A DNA stretch of 64,000 nucleotides from Yoonia sp. R2331 (GTDB lineage: Bacteria > Pseudomonadota > Alphaproteobacteria > Rhodobacterales > Rhodobacteraceae), in NCBI RefSeq assembly GCF_041103235.1, contig NZ_JBGCUN010000001.1, positions 806,001-870,000 on the forward strand. Direction: 5' to 3'. Below are positions 1-8,388 of the stretch, in pieces. Within the stretch, counting starts at the first letter, position 1. The number at the start of each line of letters is the position of its first letter. Position numbers and translations under genes: made by a program. The notes beneath the pieces were generated by a model. The model saw nothing but the letters and a program-made list of their open reading frames with translations, was not told where the DNA came from and searched no databases.

Positions 1-749
1 CGGAGCAGCAAGCGCAGGTCAAGGATTTGGCAATGCGGCAGAAAAAAGCGAACGGTGTGCTGATGAAGGCGGTCAACTTTGTGGGCGGTCAGGTTGAGGA
101 TACGTTGAAACTCCTTCCCAAAGGTGCTCGTGCGCAGATTGACGACGCCGCGCGGACAGCATTGCAGAAAAGCTATGATGTCGCAGCAACTTCTCGCAGC
201 GGACGGCTGACGGGCAAGGTGCAGTCCGATGCCGGACACAAGGTGCTTACAACCCTATCAGGGGCGCTGGGCGGGCTAGGTGGACTGCCCACCGCTTTGG
301 CAGAGCTGCCGGTGGCAACCACCATGATCTTTCGGGCGGTCCAGGGTGTGGCTGAACACTATGGCGAGGACCCGACCACAGCAGAGACGCGGTTGGAATG
401 CCTTGCCGTTTTTGGGGCCGGTGGACCGGGGGATGCCGATGATGGGGTGGACACCTCTTTTATCGGGGCACGATTGGGTCTGACCGGGGCGGCTGTGCAG
501 GGGCTGATCAGCAAAGTCGCGCCGCGCTTTGCCACGATCCTAAGCCAGAAACTGGCCACGCAAGCCGTACCAGTACTGGGCGCAGCAGCAGGCGCGGGCA
601 CGAATTATGCCTTTACCGGCTACTATGTCGAGATGGCCCATGTGCATTTTGGGTTGCGGCAGCTGGCCCGCGCGCACGGCGAAGATCAGGTATTGGATGC
701 CTTCCACGCCGAGCTGGCCCGCGATGCGGTGCAGGTCAATGCAGGCTAG
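1..749 (+). CDS. EcsC family protein (5' end cut by window)
   Basis: The frame is open from the first bases of the window. The in-frame TTG at 27 is unlikely to be the real start, because coding sequence continues upstream of it, so the protein is N-terminally incomplete (about 248 residues visible). The sequence matches EcsC-family proteins: an alanine- and glycine-rich segment with two hydrophobic stretches (about residues 85-112 and 178-205 from the TTG) that could associate with the membrane. The biochemical role of this family in proteobacteria is not established. The gene converges on ptsP and the two TAG stops overlap in the palindrome CTAG (746-749). Family assignment is fairly safe, function unknown. 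Confidence 0.75.
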   Translation, partial: EQQAQVKDLAMRQKKANGVLMKAVNFVGGQVEDTLKLLPKGARAQIDDAARTALQKSYDVAATSRSGRLTGKVQSDAGHKVLTTLSGALGGLGGLPTALAELPVATTMIFRAVQGVAEHYGEDPTTAETRLECLAVFGAGGPGDADDGVDTSFIGARLGLTGAAVQGLISKVAPRFATILSQKLATQAVPVLGAAAGAGTNYAFTGYYVEMAHVHFGLRQLARAHGEDQVLDAFHAELARDAVQVNAG

Positions 750-3025
750 GTGATCCGCCCGCCTGCCATGGCACCTGTCAGACGCGCGTTTTCGACTAGA
801 TAGTCTGACACGGCACGGCGCACCGATTGCGCGCCCGTGTCGCGCGCATCGTCGATCACGGCTTTGACTTCGTCCAGATCCACCTGCCGCAGCAGATGTT
901 TGACCGGCCCGACCGAGGCCGGTCGCATCGACAAAGACCCAAAACCGATAGCCGCAAAGCACAGCGCCTCGATCGGGCGGCCAGCATCCTCGCCGCAGAA
1001 TGAGATGGGGGTTCCGGCTTCGCGACAGCGCCTAACGACTTGTTCAAGAAACGACAGAAAGCTGACGTTCAGCGTGTCATAGCGCCGGCGCACCCGCTCG
1101 TTTTCGCGGTCGGCGGCATAGAAGAATTGTTTCAGGTCGTTGCCACCGACAGACAGAAAATCAACCTCTTCAAAGAACCCGGCCGCGGCAAAGCCCAGCG
1201 ACGGTGTCTCTAGCATCGCCCCGACTTCAAGGGAGACGGGCAGGGGGTTACCAAGACGGCTTTCGCGCTCTAGCACCTTATCAAGTTCTGCTTTGGCTTG
1301 CCGGAATTCACTGCGCAACGTGATGAAGGGAAACATCACTGACAACGGCCCGCCATTGGCGGCGCGCACCAGCGCCTGCAACTGCATCCGCAAAATACCC
1401 GGTTTGTCGAGCCCGACGCGGATCGCGCGCCAGCCCATCGCCGGGTTCGGTTCGTCGTTGGGCTTCATATAGGGCAAGACCTTGTCAGACCCGATATCAA
1501 GGGTGCGAAACACCACGCGCCGCCCGTCAGCGGCAGCAATGACGCGCGCATAGAGTGCGGAAAGCTCTGCCCGGCGCGGCATCTGGCTGCGGATCAGGAA
1601 TTGCAGCTCTGTGCGGAATAGGCCCACGCCTTCAGCACCAGAACCCGCAAGGGACGGCAGATCGGCCATCAGGCCTGCGTTCATATGCAGGTTGATGGTG
1701 CGCCCACATTTGGCCGTCGCAGGCAGGTCGCGAATGCTGGCATAGCGTTCCTGCGCACGGGTCTGCATGGCGATCTTGTCGGCAAAAGCGGTTTGCACAG
1801 TGTCATCAGGCCGCAAGTGAACGATGCCCTGTTCGCCATCCACAAGGATCTGATCACCGTTCAGTGCCTCTGTCGCGATACCCTTGGCGTTGATTACCAA
1901 AGGGATCGCCCAAGCGCGCGCAACAATCGTTGCATGGCTGCCGACGGAGCCTTCTTCTAGTACGATCCCTTTCAGCGCCTTGCCATAGTCGAGCAGCTCA
2001 CCCGGACCGATGTTGCGCGCCACAAGGATCGGGCTGTCGGGCATCTCTGCGCCTGTGTCCGCCCCCTGGCCTGTCAGTATCCGCAGCAAACGGTTCGACA
2101 GATCATCCAAATCGTGCAACCGTTCCCGCATATACGCGTCAGAGGATTGCCCAAGCCGGGTGCGCGCAAGCGATTGTTCCTTTTCCACCGCCGCCTCGGC
2201 CGAAAGGCCATTTTGCACGTCCGATTCCATCCGCCGCATCCAACTGCGGGAATTGGCGAACATCCGGTAGGCTTCGAACACCTGCTTTTGGTCGGTAGTC
2301 ACGGTGGTCTGATCGGACAGCATTTCGTCCACGCTCATCCGCAATTGGTCGACTGCCTCGCGCAGGCGCACCATTTCCGCCTCTGGGTCATCAGAGATCG
2401 GATTTGTCACCACCACACGAGGTTCGTGCAGGAACACCTGACCCGCACTTGCCCCTTCCTGCGCAATCGACCCGCGGAACATTACTGGGTTCTGGTGCCG
2501 TGCTGACAATGCCGCACCTTCACCGACAAAAGCGCCAAGCTCGGTCATCTCGGCCAGCACCATCGCGACGACTTCGAGGGCATAGACCTCGTCAGCGGTA
2601 AATTCGCGCGCTTCCTTGGACTGCACGACAAGCACGCCCATCGTCTCACCCAGACGTTGAACCGGCACACCACAGAACGAAGAATAGCGTTCTTCGCCCG
2701 TTTCGGGCATATAACGGAATCCCTTGGCAGAGGGCGCATCAGCGGTGTTCACCACCTGCTTTGTCTTGGCCACACGGCCCACCAGACCTTCACCCAGACG
2801 CATCCGGGTCTGATGCACCGATTCCGATTTCAGGCCTTCGGTGGCACAAAGTTCCAGCGTTTCTTCGTCGCGGAACAGATAGATCGAACACACTTCGGTG
2901 CGCATGGAGTCGGCCGTCAGCGTGACGATCTTGTCTAACCGCTCTTGCCCGGCGCTATCCTCGGCCAAGGCACGCCGCAAGCGCCCCAGCAGCTTGCGGC
3001 TTTCCGTTTCGATCCACTCGGGCAT
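746..3025 (-). CDS. ptsP: Nitrogen-PTS phosphoenolpyruvate-protein phosphotransferase (EI-Ntr)
   Basis: EI-Ntr takes phosphate from PEP and passes it to NPr (PtsO), starting the regulatory nitrogen phosphotransferase chain in the cytoplasm. The 759-residue protein has an N-terminal GAF domain (about 15-165), a PEP-utiliser N domain, the swivelling phosphohistidine domain with His364 in the motif GSHATIVAR, and a C-terminal PEP-binding barrel (GVGLFRTE, FCGEDAG). Length and order match PtsP. An open frame runs upstream to 3169, but the ATG at 3025 is chosen because the family N-terminus (MPEWIETES) begins there and a GGGGAG ribosome site precedes it. The lysC-ptsP neighbourhood is common in alphaproteobacteria; here a small opposed gene lies between them. 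Confidence 0.95.
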   Translation of the reverse strand: MPEWIETESRKLLGRLRRALAEDSAGQERLDKIVTLTADSMRTEVCSIYLFRDEETLELCATEGLKSESVHQTRMRLGEGLVGRVAKTKQVVNTADAPSAKGFRYMPETGEERYSSFCGVPVQRLGETMGVLVVQSKEAREFTADEVYALEVVAMVLAEMTELGAFVGEGAALSARHQNPVMFRGSIAQEGASAGQVFLHEPRVVVTNPISDDPEAEMVRLREAVDQLRMSVDEMLSDQTTVTTDQKQVFEAYRMFANSRSWMRRMESDVQNGLSAEAAVEKEQSLARTRLGQSSDAYMRERLHDLDDLSNRLLRILTGQGADTGAEMPDSPILVARNIGPGELLDYGKALKGIVLEEGSVGSHATIVARAWAIPLVINAKGIATEALNGDQILVDGEQGIVHLRPDDTVQTAFADKIAMQTRAQERYASIRDLPATAKCGRTINLHMNAGLMADLPSLAGSGAEGVGLFRTELQFLIRSQMPRRAELSALYARVIAAADGRRVVFRTLDIGSDKVLPYMKPNDEPNPAMGWRAIRVGLDKPGILRMQLQALVRAANGGPLSVMFPFITLRSEFRQAKAELDKVLERESRLGNPLPVSLEVGAMLETPSLGFAAAGFFEEVDFLSVGGNDLKQFFYAADRENERVRRRYDTLNVSFLSFLEQVVRRCREAGTPISFCGEDAGRPIEALCFAAIGFGSLSMRPASVGPVKHLLRQVDLDEVKAVIDDARDTGAQSVRRAVSDYLVENARLTGAMAGGRIT

Positions 3026-3268
3026 TCTGCTCCCCACGCCTTCTCTTGGTTTAGCTATAGGCGAGTTCGGTGCAGAAGGGGAGTGGGAAAGGGCCGAAGG
3101 CCACCATGAAGGCCGGTCCTTGGAAGCATTCCTGCGCTGGCAGCGGATTGCGGCGATGAATCCAACCAACCGAGTTTTTGTGGTGTAGCTAATGCCTGTT
3201 TACGCCTTCCTCGAATTTGGTAACCATCGCATGGGTAGCTACTTCGAAAACCATCAAATAGGTAAGGT

Positions 3269-3694
3269 GTGCTCAAGAAATCCTTGGTCTTAGTCGTCTC
3301 TTTCATTTTTGTCGTCGTGTTGGCCTTCCTTGGACTATTGTTCCTGTCTTCTGGCGGTGCGTTCCGAGGGGCCACATTTACCAAAGAAGAATGGGCGGCA
3401 AATGGGGCTTGTGGGGCAAACTCCGACATTGGTTGCGCCCAGCAACGTCCACGGTGTCCTCGCGGGGCAATGGTTCAGGACCTTCGACAGCGCTTCTTGC
3501 ATAACGGAGAGCTATCCAAAGCCGAGGTTTCAACATTGATCGGCGAGCATGACACCATCGTTGAGATTGGTGGCGAACAATGTGAGGCTTACTTTTTGGG
3601 TATGTGTAGCGCGATGTCTTTCGACGGCGATAGTCTGTATGTCTGCTTCGATCAGAACGACATACTCGTCCGATCAGGCCACGTTACACACTGA
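3269..3694 (+). CDS. Small membrane-anchored or exported hypothetical protein
   Basis: A 141-residue protein starting at GTG, with an AGGTAAGG ribosome site just upstream. Residues 5-27 are strongly hydrophobic (signal anchor or uncleaved signal). The mature part has several cysteines (GACGANSDIGC, GGEQCEAYF, LYVCFDQ) and a layout reminiscent of small SmpA/BamE-like lipoproteins: a short LSKAEVSTLIGEH segment, then beta strands ending in LYVCFDQNDILVRSGH. I do not recognise a named family. Base composition is clearly more AT-rich than the flanking ptsP and lysC, and the gene sits alone on the plus strand between them, which suggests separate acquisition. Function unknown. Confidence 0.7.
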   Translation: MLKKSLVLVVSFIFVVVLAFLGLLFLSSGGAFRGATFTKEEWAANGACGANSDIGCAQQRPRCPRGAMVQDLRQRFLHNGELSKAEVSTLIGEHDTIVEIGGEQCEAYFLGMCSAMSFDGDSLYVCFDQNDILVRSGHVTH

Positions 3695-3762
3695 CAAGCT
3701 TACTTCTGAATCGAACTTCTAAATGCGGTACCTATCGCGGCAAGGTCCTGCTCAGCGTGCCC

Positions 3763-5001
3763 CTATGCCGACTTTTCCAAATCAAACGCATCGTGCAGGG
3801 ACTGCACCGCTAGTTCCATGTACTTGCGGTCGATCAGAACGCTGACTTTGATCTCGGACGTGGTGATGACCTTGATGTTCACACCCTCGTCACGCAGTGT
3901 GGCAAACATTTTGGCGGCCACGCCAGCGTGCGACCGCATGCCGATGCCGACAATGCTGACTTTCGCAACATCCGTGTCGGCCACCAGATCGTGATAATTG
4001 ATCTCGCCGCTGTCCTTGGCCGCCTGCATTGCGGCCTCGGCACGTTTGACCTGATCGGTGGGGCATGAAAACGTCATATCGGTGCGCCCGTCTTCCGAGA
4101 TGTTCTGCACGATCATGTCGACGTTGACGCCCGCCTCCGCCAGCGGACCAAAAATCGCTGCCGCAATGCCTGGGCGGTCGGCCACCGAGATCAGGGTCAT
4201 CTTTGCTTCATCACGCGAATAGGCCACACCGGCCACGACATTGCTTTCCATGATTTCTTCCTCTGCGCAGACCAGCGTGCCTGCGTCATCTGACGGCTCT
4301 TCGAACGAACTTAGCACCCGCAGCCGCACCTTGTAGCGCATGGCCAGCTCGACCGAGCGGGTTTGCAACACTTTTGCCCCTAGGGATGCCAGTTCCAGCA
4401 TTTCCTCGAACGCGATCTTGTCGAGCTTGCGGGCTTTGCTGGTGATGCGCGGGTCGGTCGTGTAGACGCCATCGACGTCGGTGTAGATGTCACAACGTTC
4501 GGCCTCAAACGCGGCGGCAAAGGCGACGGCGGTGGTGTCTGACCCGCCACGCCCCAGCGTGGTGATCCGCCCTTCTGGGCTGACGCCCTGAAACCCTGCG
4601 ACCACAGCCACGCGCATACCTTCGGCAAACTTGGCGCGGATGTTTTCTGGGGGGATATCCTCGATCCGGGCGCTGGAATGGGCGGAAGTGGTTTGAACCG
4701 GCACTTGCCAACCTTGCCAACTGCGCGCGGGGATATCCATTTCCTGCAAGCGCAGCGCCATCAGGCCTGCTGTGACATTCTCCCCCGATGAAACAACGGC
4801 ATCATATTCGCGCGCGTCATAAAGCGGGGACGTTTCACCGACCCAACCGACCAGCTCATTGGTCTTGCCCGACATGGCCGACACAATGACGATCACATCG
4901 TACCCTTTGGCCACTTCCAGCGACACGCGCTTGGCCGCACGGGCGATCCGGTCGAGGTTGGCGACGGATGTTCCGCCGAATTTCATCACGAGTGTCGGCA
5001 T
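3763..5001 (-). CDS. lysC: Aspartate kinase
   Basis: Phosphorylates aspartate, the first step towards lysine, threonine, methionine and diaminopimelate. The 412-residue protein opens with the kinase motif KFGGTSV and carries MSGKTNELVGW, SSGENVTAGLMA and GRGGSDTTA, followed by two ACT regulatory domains (around 265-335 and 345-412), as in feedback-regulated aspartokinases. The open frame extends upstream to 5352, but the ATG at 5001 (MPTLVMKFGG) is the family start. The divergent asparaginase-like gene begins 123 bases away, so both promoters must lie in that gap. Homoserine dehydrogenase, the next branch enzyme, is encoded separately at 15796-17082. Confidence 0.96.
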   Translation of the reverse strand: MPTLVMKFGGTSVANLDRIARAAKRVSLEVAKGYDVIVIVSAMSGKTNELVGWVGETSPLYDAREYDAVVSSGENVTAGLMALRLQEMDIPARSWQGWQVPVQTTSAHSSARIEDIPPENIRAKFAEGMRVAVVAGFQGVSPEGRITTLGRGGSDTTAVAFAAAFEAERCDIYTDVDGVYTTDPRITSKARKLDKIAFEEMLELASLGAKVLQTRSVELAMRYKVRLRVLSSFEEPSDDAGTLVCAEEEIMESNVVAGVAYSRDEAKMTLISVADRPGIAAAIFGPLAEAGVNVDMIVQNISEDGRTDMTFSCPTDQVKRAEAAMQAAKDSGEINYHDLVADTDVAKVSIVGIGMRSHAGVAAKMFATLRDEGVNIKVITTSEIKVSVLIDRKYMELAVQSLHDAFDLEKSA

Positions 5002-5124
5002 CTCAGCCCCGGTCTGGTGTTCGCGTTGCGCCCCTTTAGCCCCAAGGCCGCCCAAGGGCAATGCGCATCGGTTTACAAAGCCGCTGGCCTGCGGCAAAGC
5101 TGCCCCAAAGCGAAAGGGCAAATC

Positions 5125-5619
5125 ATGCACAGGGATGTCAGGATCATCGTGACCGGCGGCACCATCGACAAGGTGCATGACCCGATGACGGAATCGCTGG
5201 CATTTGCGCGCGATAACGCCACCCATATCCCGGAAATTCTGGCGATCGGGCGCTGCCATTTTCCCGCGGTGCAGCGGATCATGCTGAAAGACAGCCTTGA
5301 TTTCGATGACGCAGACCGTGACGCGATAGTTGCTGCCATTCAAGACGCGCATGAACCCGCGCTAGTTGTCACCCACGGGACCGGCACGATGGGTCAAAGC
5401 GCGCGCTGGGTGGCCGAACGGATTAGCGGCAAGACCGTGGTATTTACGGGCGCCATGCGTCCCCATTCACTCAGCCAATCGGACGGGATATTTAACCTTG
5501 GTGGCGCTGTGTTGGCTGCGCAAATGCTGCCAGAGGGGGCCTATGGCGTCATGAACGGGCGGGTCTTTGCAGCCGCCGATCTGAACAAGAACACCGAACA
5601 GGGCCGTTTCGACGTCTAG
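5125..5619 (+). CDS. Single-domain asparaginase-like protein
   Basis: 164 residues corresponding only to the N-terminal domain of type I/II L-asparaginases, which are normally about 330 residues. The first catalytic threonine lies in VTGGTIDK near residue 12. The second conserved block reads THGTGTM instead of the usual HGTDT, so the aspartate of the catalytic triad is replaced by glycine. TGAMRPHSLS and SDGIFNL also match the family. The ATG at 5125 is preferred over longer in-frame starts because the family match begins at once (MHRDVRIIVTGG). The stop overlaps that of the convergent SDR gene in CTAG. Hydrolase activity is doubtful; a diverged or binding role is possible. Confidence 0.8.
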   Translation: MHRDVRIIVTGGTIDKVHDPMTESLAFARDNATHIPEILAIGRCHFPAVQRIMLKDSLDFDDADRDAIVAAIQDAHEPALVVTHGTGTMGQSARWVAERISGKTVVFTGAMRPHSLSQSDGIFNLGGAVLAAQMLPEGAYGVMNGRVFAAADLNKNTEQGRFDV

Positions 5620-6260
5620 TAGGGGTGGTCGCGGCCATCCCAAGTCTGGAAGCAACCGGTTGTGTCCAGCGAAAGCGCATCAAAGCGCGCCATCAGGCCG
5701 GATGCGGCTTCTTCTACTGAGATTTCGGCGGCATTGCTGCCCATATCCGTCCGGACCCAGCCGGGATGATAGATGCCAACAGCAATCCCGTCGGTGCGCA
5801 GATCGCTCGCCAGATTGCGACCAAGATTAAGCACCGCCGCCTTGGAGGCGCGATAGATATAGCTGCCGCCCGGTGCCCGCGTGTCCGATGCCATCTGACT
5901 GGAAATGATCGCGATTTTGCCTTTCGCCGCGCGCAGGTTCGGCAATAGCCCTTGGATCGTTAAAAAGACCCCTGTGACGTTGGCCGCGAAAGTATCGGCC
6001 CACTGAGACGCCGGATAGTCGTCATCCAGTGACGCGCCCTTATCCAGATAGACACCCGCGTTGCACACCAACAGATCAACAGGTGCGCCATTTAGCGACG
6101 CGGCAAAGGCGGACTGGCTGGCGGTGTCGGTCACATCAAGCTGCGCAAACCCCGGTGAAGGTGCTGCGCGATGCGTGCCCAGCACGTCGCCACGATCAGC
6201 ATAAAGGTCATAAAGCCCACGGCCAATGCCGCGGTTCGCGCCAGTGATCACAACCCGCAT
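5616..6260 (-). CDS. Short-chain dehydrogenase/reductase (SDR) family protein
   Basis: A 214-residue classical SDR. It shows the cofactor motif TGANRGIG at the N-terminus, a CNAG motif near residue 66 in place of NNAG, a serine block (IISSQMAS) and the YRASK active-site pair near residue 135. It probably reduces or oxidises a small carbonyl or alcohol with NAD(P)H; the substrate cannot be read from the sequence. The ATG overlaps the stop of the upstream DUF1178 gene (ATGA), so the two are translationally coupled. Its stop overlaps the asparaginase-like gene on the other strand. Confidence 0.88.
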   Translation of the reverse strand: MRVVITGANRGIGRGLYDLYADRGDVLGTHRAAPSPGFAQLDVTDTASQSAFAASLNGAPVDLLVCNAGVYLDKGASLDDDYPASQWADTFAANVTGVFLTIQGLLPNLRAAKGKIAIISSQMASDTRAPGGSYIYRASKAAVLNLGRNLASDLRTDGIAVGIYHPGWVRTDMGSNAAEISVEEAASGLMARFDALSLDTTGCFQTWDGRDHPY

Positions 6261-6655
6261 CAGTTCGCTTTCTTGCTGGGAATAAAGGGCAGGGGCAGGA
6301 CCGGCACACCGTCTTGGATCAGCTTTTTGGCCTCTTTCGGATTGGCCTCGCCATAGATCGCGCGCTCGGGGATCAACCCGTCGTGCATATCACGCGCTTC
6401 TTGAGCAAATGACAGGCCGACATAGTCGGAATTGGCCTCTACATGCTCTCGCATCTTTTCCAAAGGGGCTTTGGGAGGCGTCACGCCACCTTTCTTCGGG
6501 ACTGCCGGGGCCATCAGCGATTTGGTCACCTTGGTCGTCCCGCAGTCGGCACATTGCACCATCCCGGCACCCAGCAGCTTTTCAAAGGCGGCGGCGTTCT
6601 GAAACCAGCTTTCGAACTGGTGGGACTGGTCACATTGCAAGGTGTACTTGATCAT
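6260..6655 (-). CDS. DUF1178 family protein
   Basis: A 131-residue protein of the DUF1178 family, widespread in alpha- and betaproteobacteria and functionally uncharacterised. The N-terminus (MIKYTLQCDQ, then HQFESWF) and the zinc-ribbon-like CADCG near residues 36-40 are typical. The middle is proline- and lysine-rich, and the C-terminus contains the conserved GLSFAQEARDMHDG block and the IYGEAN motif. It heads a two-gene unit with the SDR gene (ATGA overlap). I infer only that it may bind a metal through the single CxxC pair. Confidence 0.9.
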   Translation of the reverse strand: MIKYTLQCDQSHQFESWFQNAAAFEKLLGAGMVQCADCGTTKVTKSLMAPAVPKKGGVTPPKAPLEKMREHVEANSDYVGLSFAQEARDMHDGLIPERAIYGEANPKEAKKLIQDGVPVLPLPFIPSKKAN

Positions 6656-6725
6656 CGTTGGGTTCTACGCGGGCAAGGTGTTCTGCTGCAAGACCTAAGC
6701 CCTGAGCGCGAGCAATCAAGCGGGC

Positions 6726-7226
6726 TCACGGCAAAGTGGCGGGATCAAAACCGGCCACGATGCGCCGCAATTCAGGCTCTGCCAGCCGCTTTGCCGCCTT
6801 TTTGGGCGACAGCCACTTGCGCTTGCGCTGTTTGCGCTCGGGCCATTTGTCGTGCTCTTCGTGCACCTCAAGCGGGTAGACCATCACCACCACAGGGGCG
6901 AGCGATTTGGACATGGTTTTTACATAGGCATAAACACCAAGACAGCGGTCAATCGGACGGCCGGTTAGCCCTGCCTCTTCCCAGGCCTCGGTCGCGGCGG
7001 CGTCAGCGGGCGTTTCCTTGTGCATCGGCCAGCCCTTCGGCAGAATCCAGCGTTTGGACCGGCGTGAGGTGACGATGCAGACTTTCAACTTGTCCGCTTC
7101 AAACCGATAGCACAGTGCTGCAAATTGGGTACGCACGTCGGTTTTGCCGCCCGCGCGCAGCTTGAGCGGCAGCTGTCCGTTTCTTGTGTTGGCTGATTTC
7201 TGTATTGCGGGCTGTTTCAAATGCAT
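6726..7226 (-). CDS. NUDIX hydrolase
   Basis: A 166-residue cytoplasmic NUDIX-fold pyrophosphohydrolase. The NUDIX box is visible as GWPMHKETPADAAATEAWEE followed by AGL, with the conserved glycine, REXXEE-like acidic cluster (EAWEEAG) and the upstream ILPKGWP strand typical of diphosphoinositol- or ADP-ribose-type members. A lysine- and arginine-rich C-terminus (RKQRKRKWL) may bind an anionic substrate. The substrate cannot be assigned. It is divergent from the deacylase gene, with 43 bases between the two starts. Confidence 0.9.
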   Translation of the reverse strand: MHLKQPAIQKSANTRNGQLPLKLRAGGKTDVRTQFAALCYRFEADKLKVCIVTSRRSKRWILPKGWPMHKETPADAAATEAWEEAGLTGRPIDRCLGVYAYVKTMSKSLAPVVVMVYPLEVHEEHDKWPERKQRKRKWLSPKKAAKRLAEPELRRIVAGFDPATLP

Positions 7227-7269
7227 TACGTCCTTGGTTCAGCTGCATTTTAGCGCCAAGGCAAAAGCC

Positions 7270-8388
7270 ATGACCATCCCCCGTTTCATCGGGTCCGAGA
7301 TTTATCGCCATTCCAGCTATGGCGCACAGCATCCGCTGCGGGTGCCGCGGGTGAGCACCGTGATGGACCTTGCGCGTGCGCTGGGCTGGCTGCCGGATGC
7401 GCAATACGTCAACAGCCCGCGTGCAAAACCCGCAGCCCTGCACAGCTTTCATACACCCGCCTACGTGACAGCCTTGCAACAGGCCGAGGCGGAGCAAGCT
7501 GTCACCGATGTGGTTCGTGCACGGCACGGGCTGGGCACCCATGACAACCCGGTCTTTGCGCAGATGTACCGTCGCCCGGCGACCTCTGCCGGGGCCGCGA
7601 TGCTGGCAGGTGAGATGTTGCGCGACGGTGGCGTGATCTATGCGCCAGCGGGTGGCACCCACCACGGGCTACCGGATCGGGCAAACGGGTTTTGTTATCT
7701 CAACGACCCGGTGCTGGCGATCCAATCGCTGCGTCGCAATGGCGTGCAGCGGGTGGCCTATGTGGATATTGATGCGCATCACCCTGACGGGGTTGAGCTG
7801 GCCTTCCGCGACGACCCCGACACGCTGTTGGTGTCCACGCACGAGGAAAACCGTTGGCCGCGTACGGGTGCATTGGATGATGTCGGCGTGGGGCAGGTTT
7901 TGAACCTGCCGATGCCCAAGGGTGCGCATGACGATGACATGGCCTTGGCGCGGGACGCGGTGATCTTGCCTGCGGTGCAGCATTTTCGCCCCGATGCAAT
8001 CGTGCTGCAATGCGGGGCGGATGCGCTGGACGAAGACCCGCAATCGCGGCTGGCTTGGTCCAATAATGCGCATTGGTCGACGGTGGCGGCGCTGATGAAC
8101 ATGGCGCCGCGTCTGATGGTGCTGGGCGGCGGCGGCTATAACCCGTGGTCCGTCGGCCGCTGCTGGACTGGGGTCTGGGCCACATTGAATTGCTTGCAGA
8201 TACCGGACGCTTTGCCACAAGCGGGGCAGGCCGTTTTGCGCGATTTGTGCTGGACCGGACAGCGCCGGGTAAAAACGCCACCCGACCACTGGATCACGAT
8301 GCTTCGGGACAGCCCGCGCCATGGCGCAATCTCAGATGCGGTAAGGTTACGGGTCAGCCAATTGGCGGCGCGGGCAAGATCGCTTTGA
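7270..8388 (+). CDS. Histone deacetylase-like (HDAC/AcuC family) zinc hydrolase
   Basis: A 372-residue member of the HDAC/AcuC/AphA superfamily, which removes acetyl groups from lysines or polyamines using a zinc ion. Visible signature blocks are GGTHHGLPDRA with the catalytic His pair, the zinc ligands in DIDAHHPDG and CGADALDEDP, and the transition-state tyrosine in GGGGYN. The ATG at 7270 is chosen because the family N-terminus starts there (MTIPRFIGSE), with AAGGCAAAAGCC upstream; the frame is open further upstream to 7144, but that part overlaps the NUDIX gene. Its last 35 bases overlap the 3' end of the convergent waaA gene. Substrate unknown: protein lysine, acetylpolyamine or a small amide. 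Confidence 0.88.
   Translation: MTIPRFIGSEIYRHSSYGAQHPLRVPRVSTVMDLARALGWLPDAQYVNSPRAKPAALHSFHTPAYVTALQQAEAEQAVTDVVRARHGLGTHDNPVFAQMYRRPATSAGAAMLAGEMLRDGGVIYAPAGGTHHGLPDRANGFCYLNDPVLAIQSLRRNGVQRVAYVDIDAHHPDGVELAFRDDPDTLLVSTHEENRWPRTGALDDVGVGQVLNLPMPKGAHDDDMALARDAVILPAVQHFRPDAIVLQCGADALDEDPQSRLAWSNNAHWSTVAALMNMAPRLMVLGGGGYNPWSVGRCWTGVWATLNCLQIPDALPQAGQAVLRDLCWTGQRRVKTPPDHWITMLRDSPRHGAISDAVRLRVSQLAARARSL

Noticed and set aside
3026-3169. N-terminal extension of ptsP to 3169
   Set aside because: The extra 48 residues match no family and the ATG at 3025 has a better ribosome site and the conserved N-terminus.
5125-5619. Asparaginase-like gene as a frameshifted full-length enzyme
   Set aside because: No second-domain remnant follows in any frame; the gene ends against a solid SDR gene and short versions are known.
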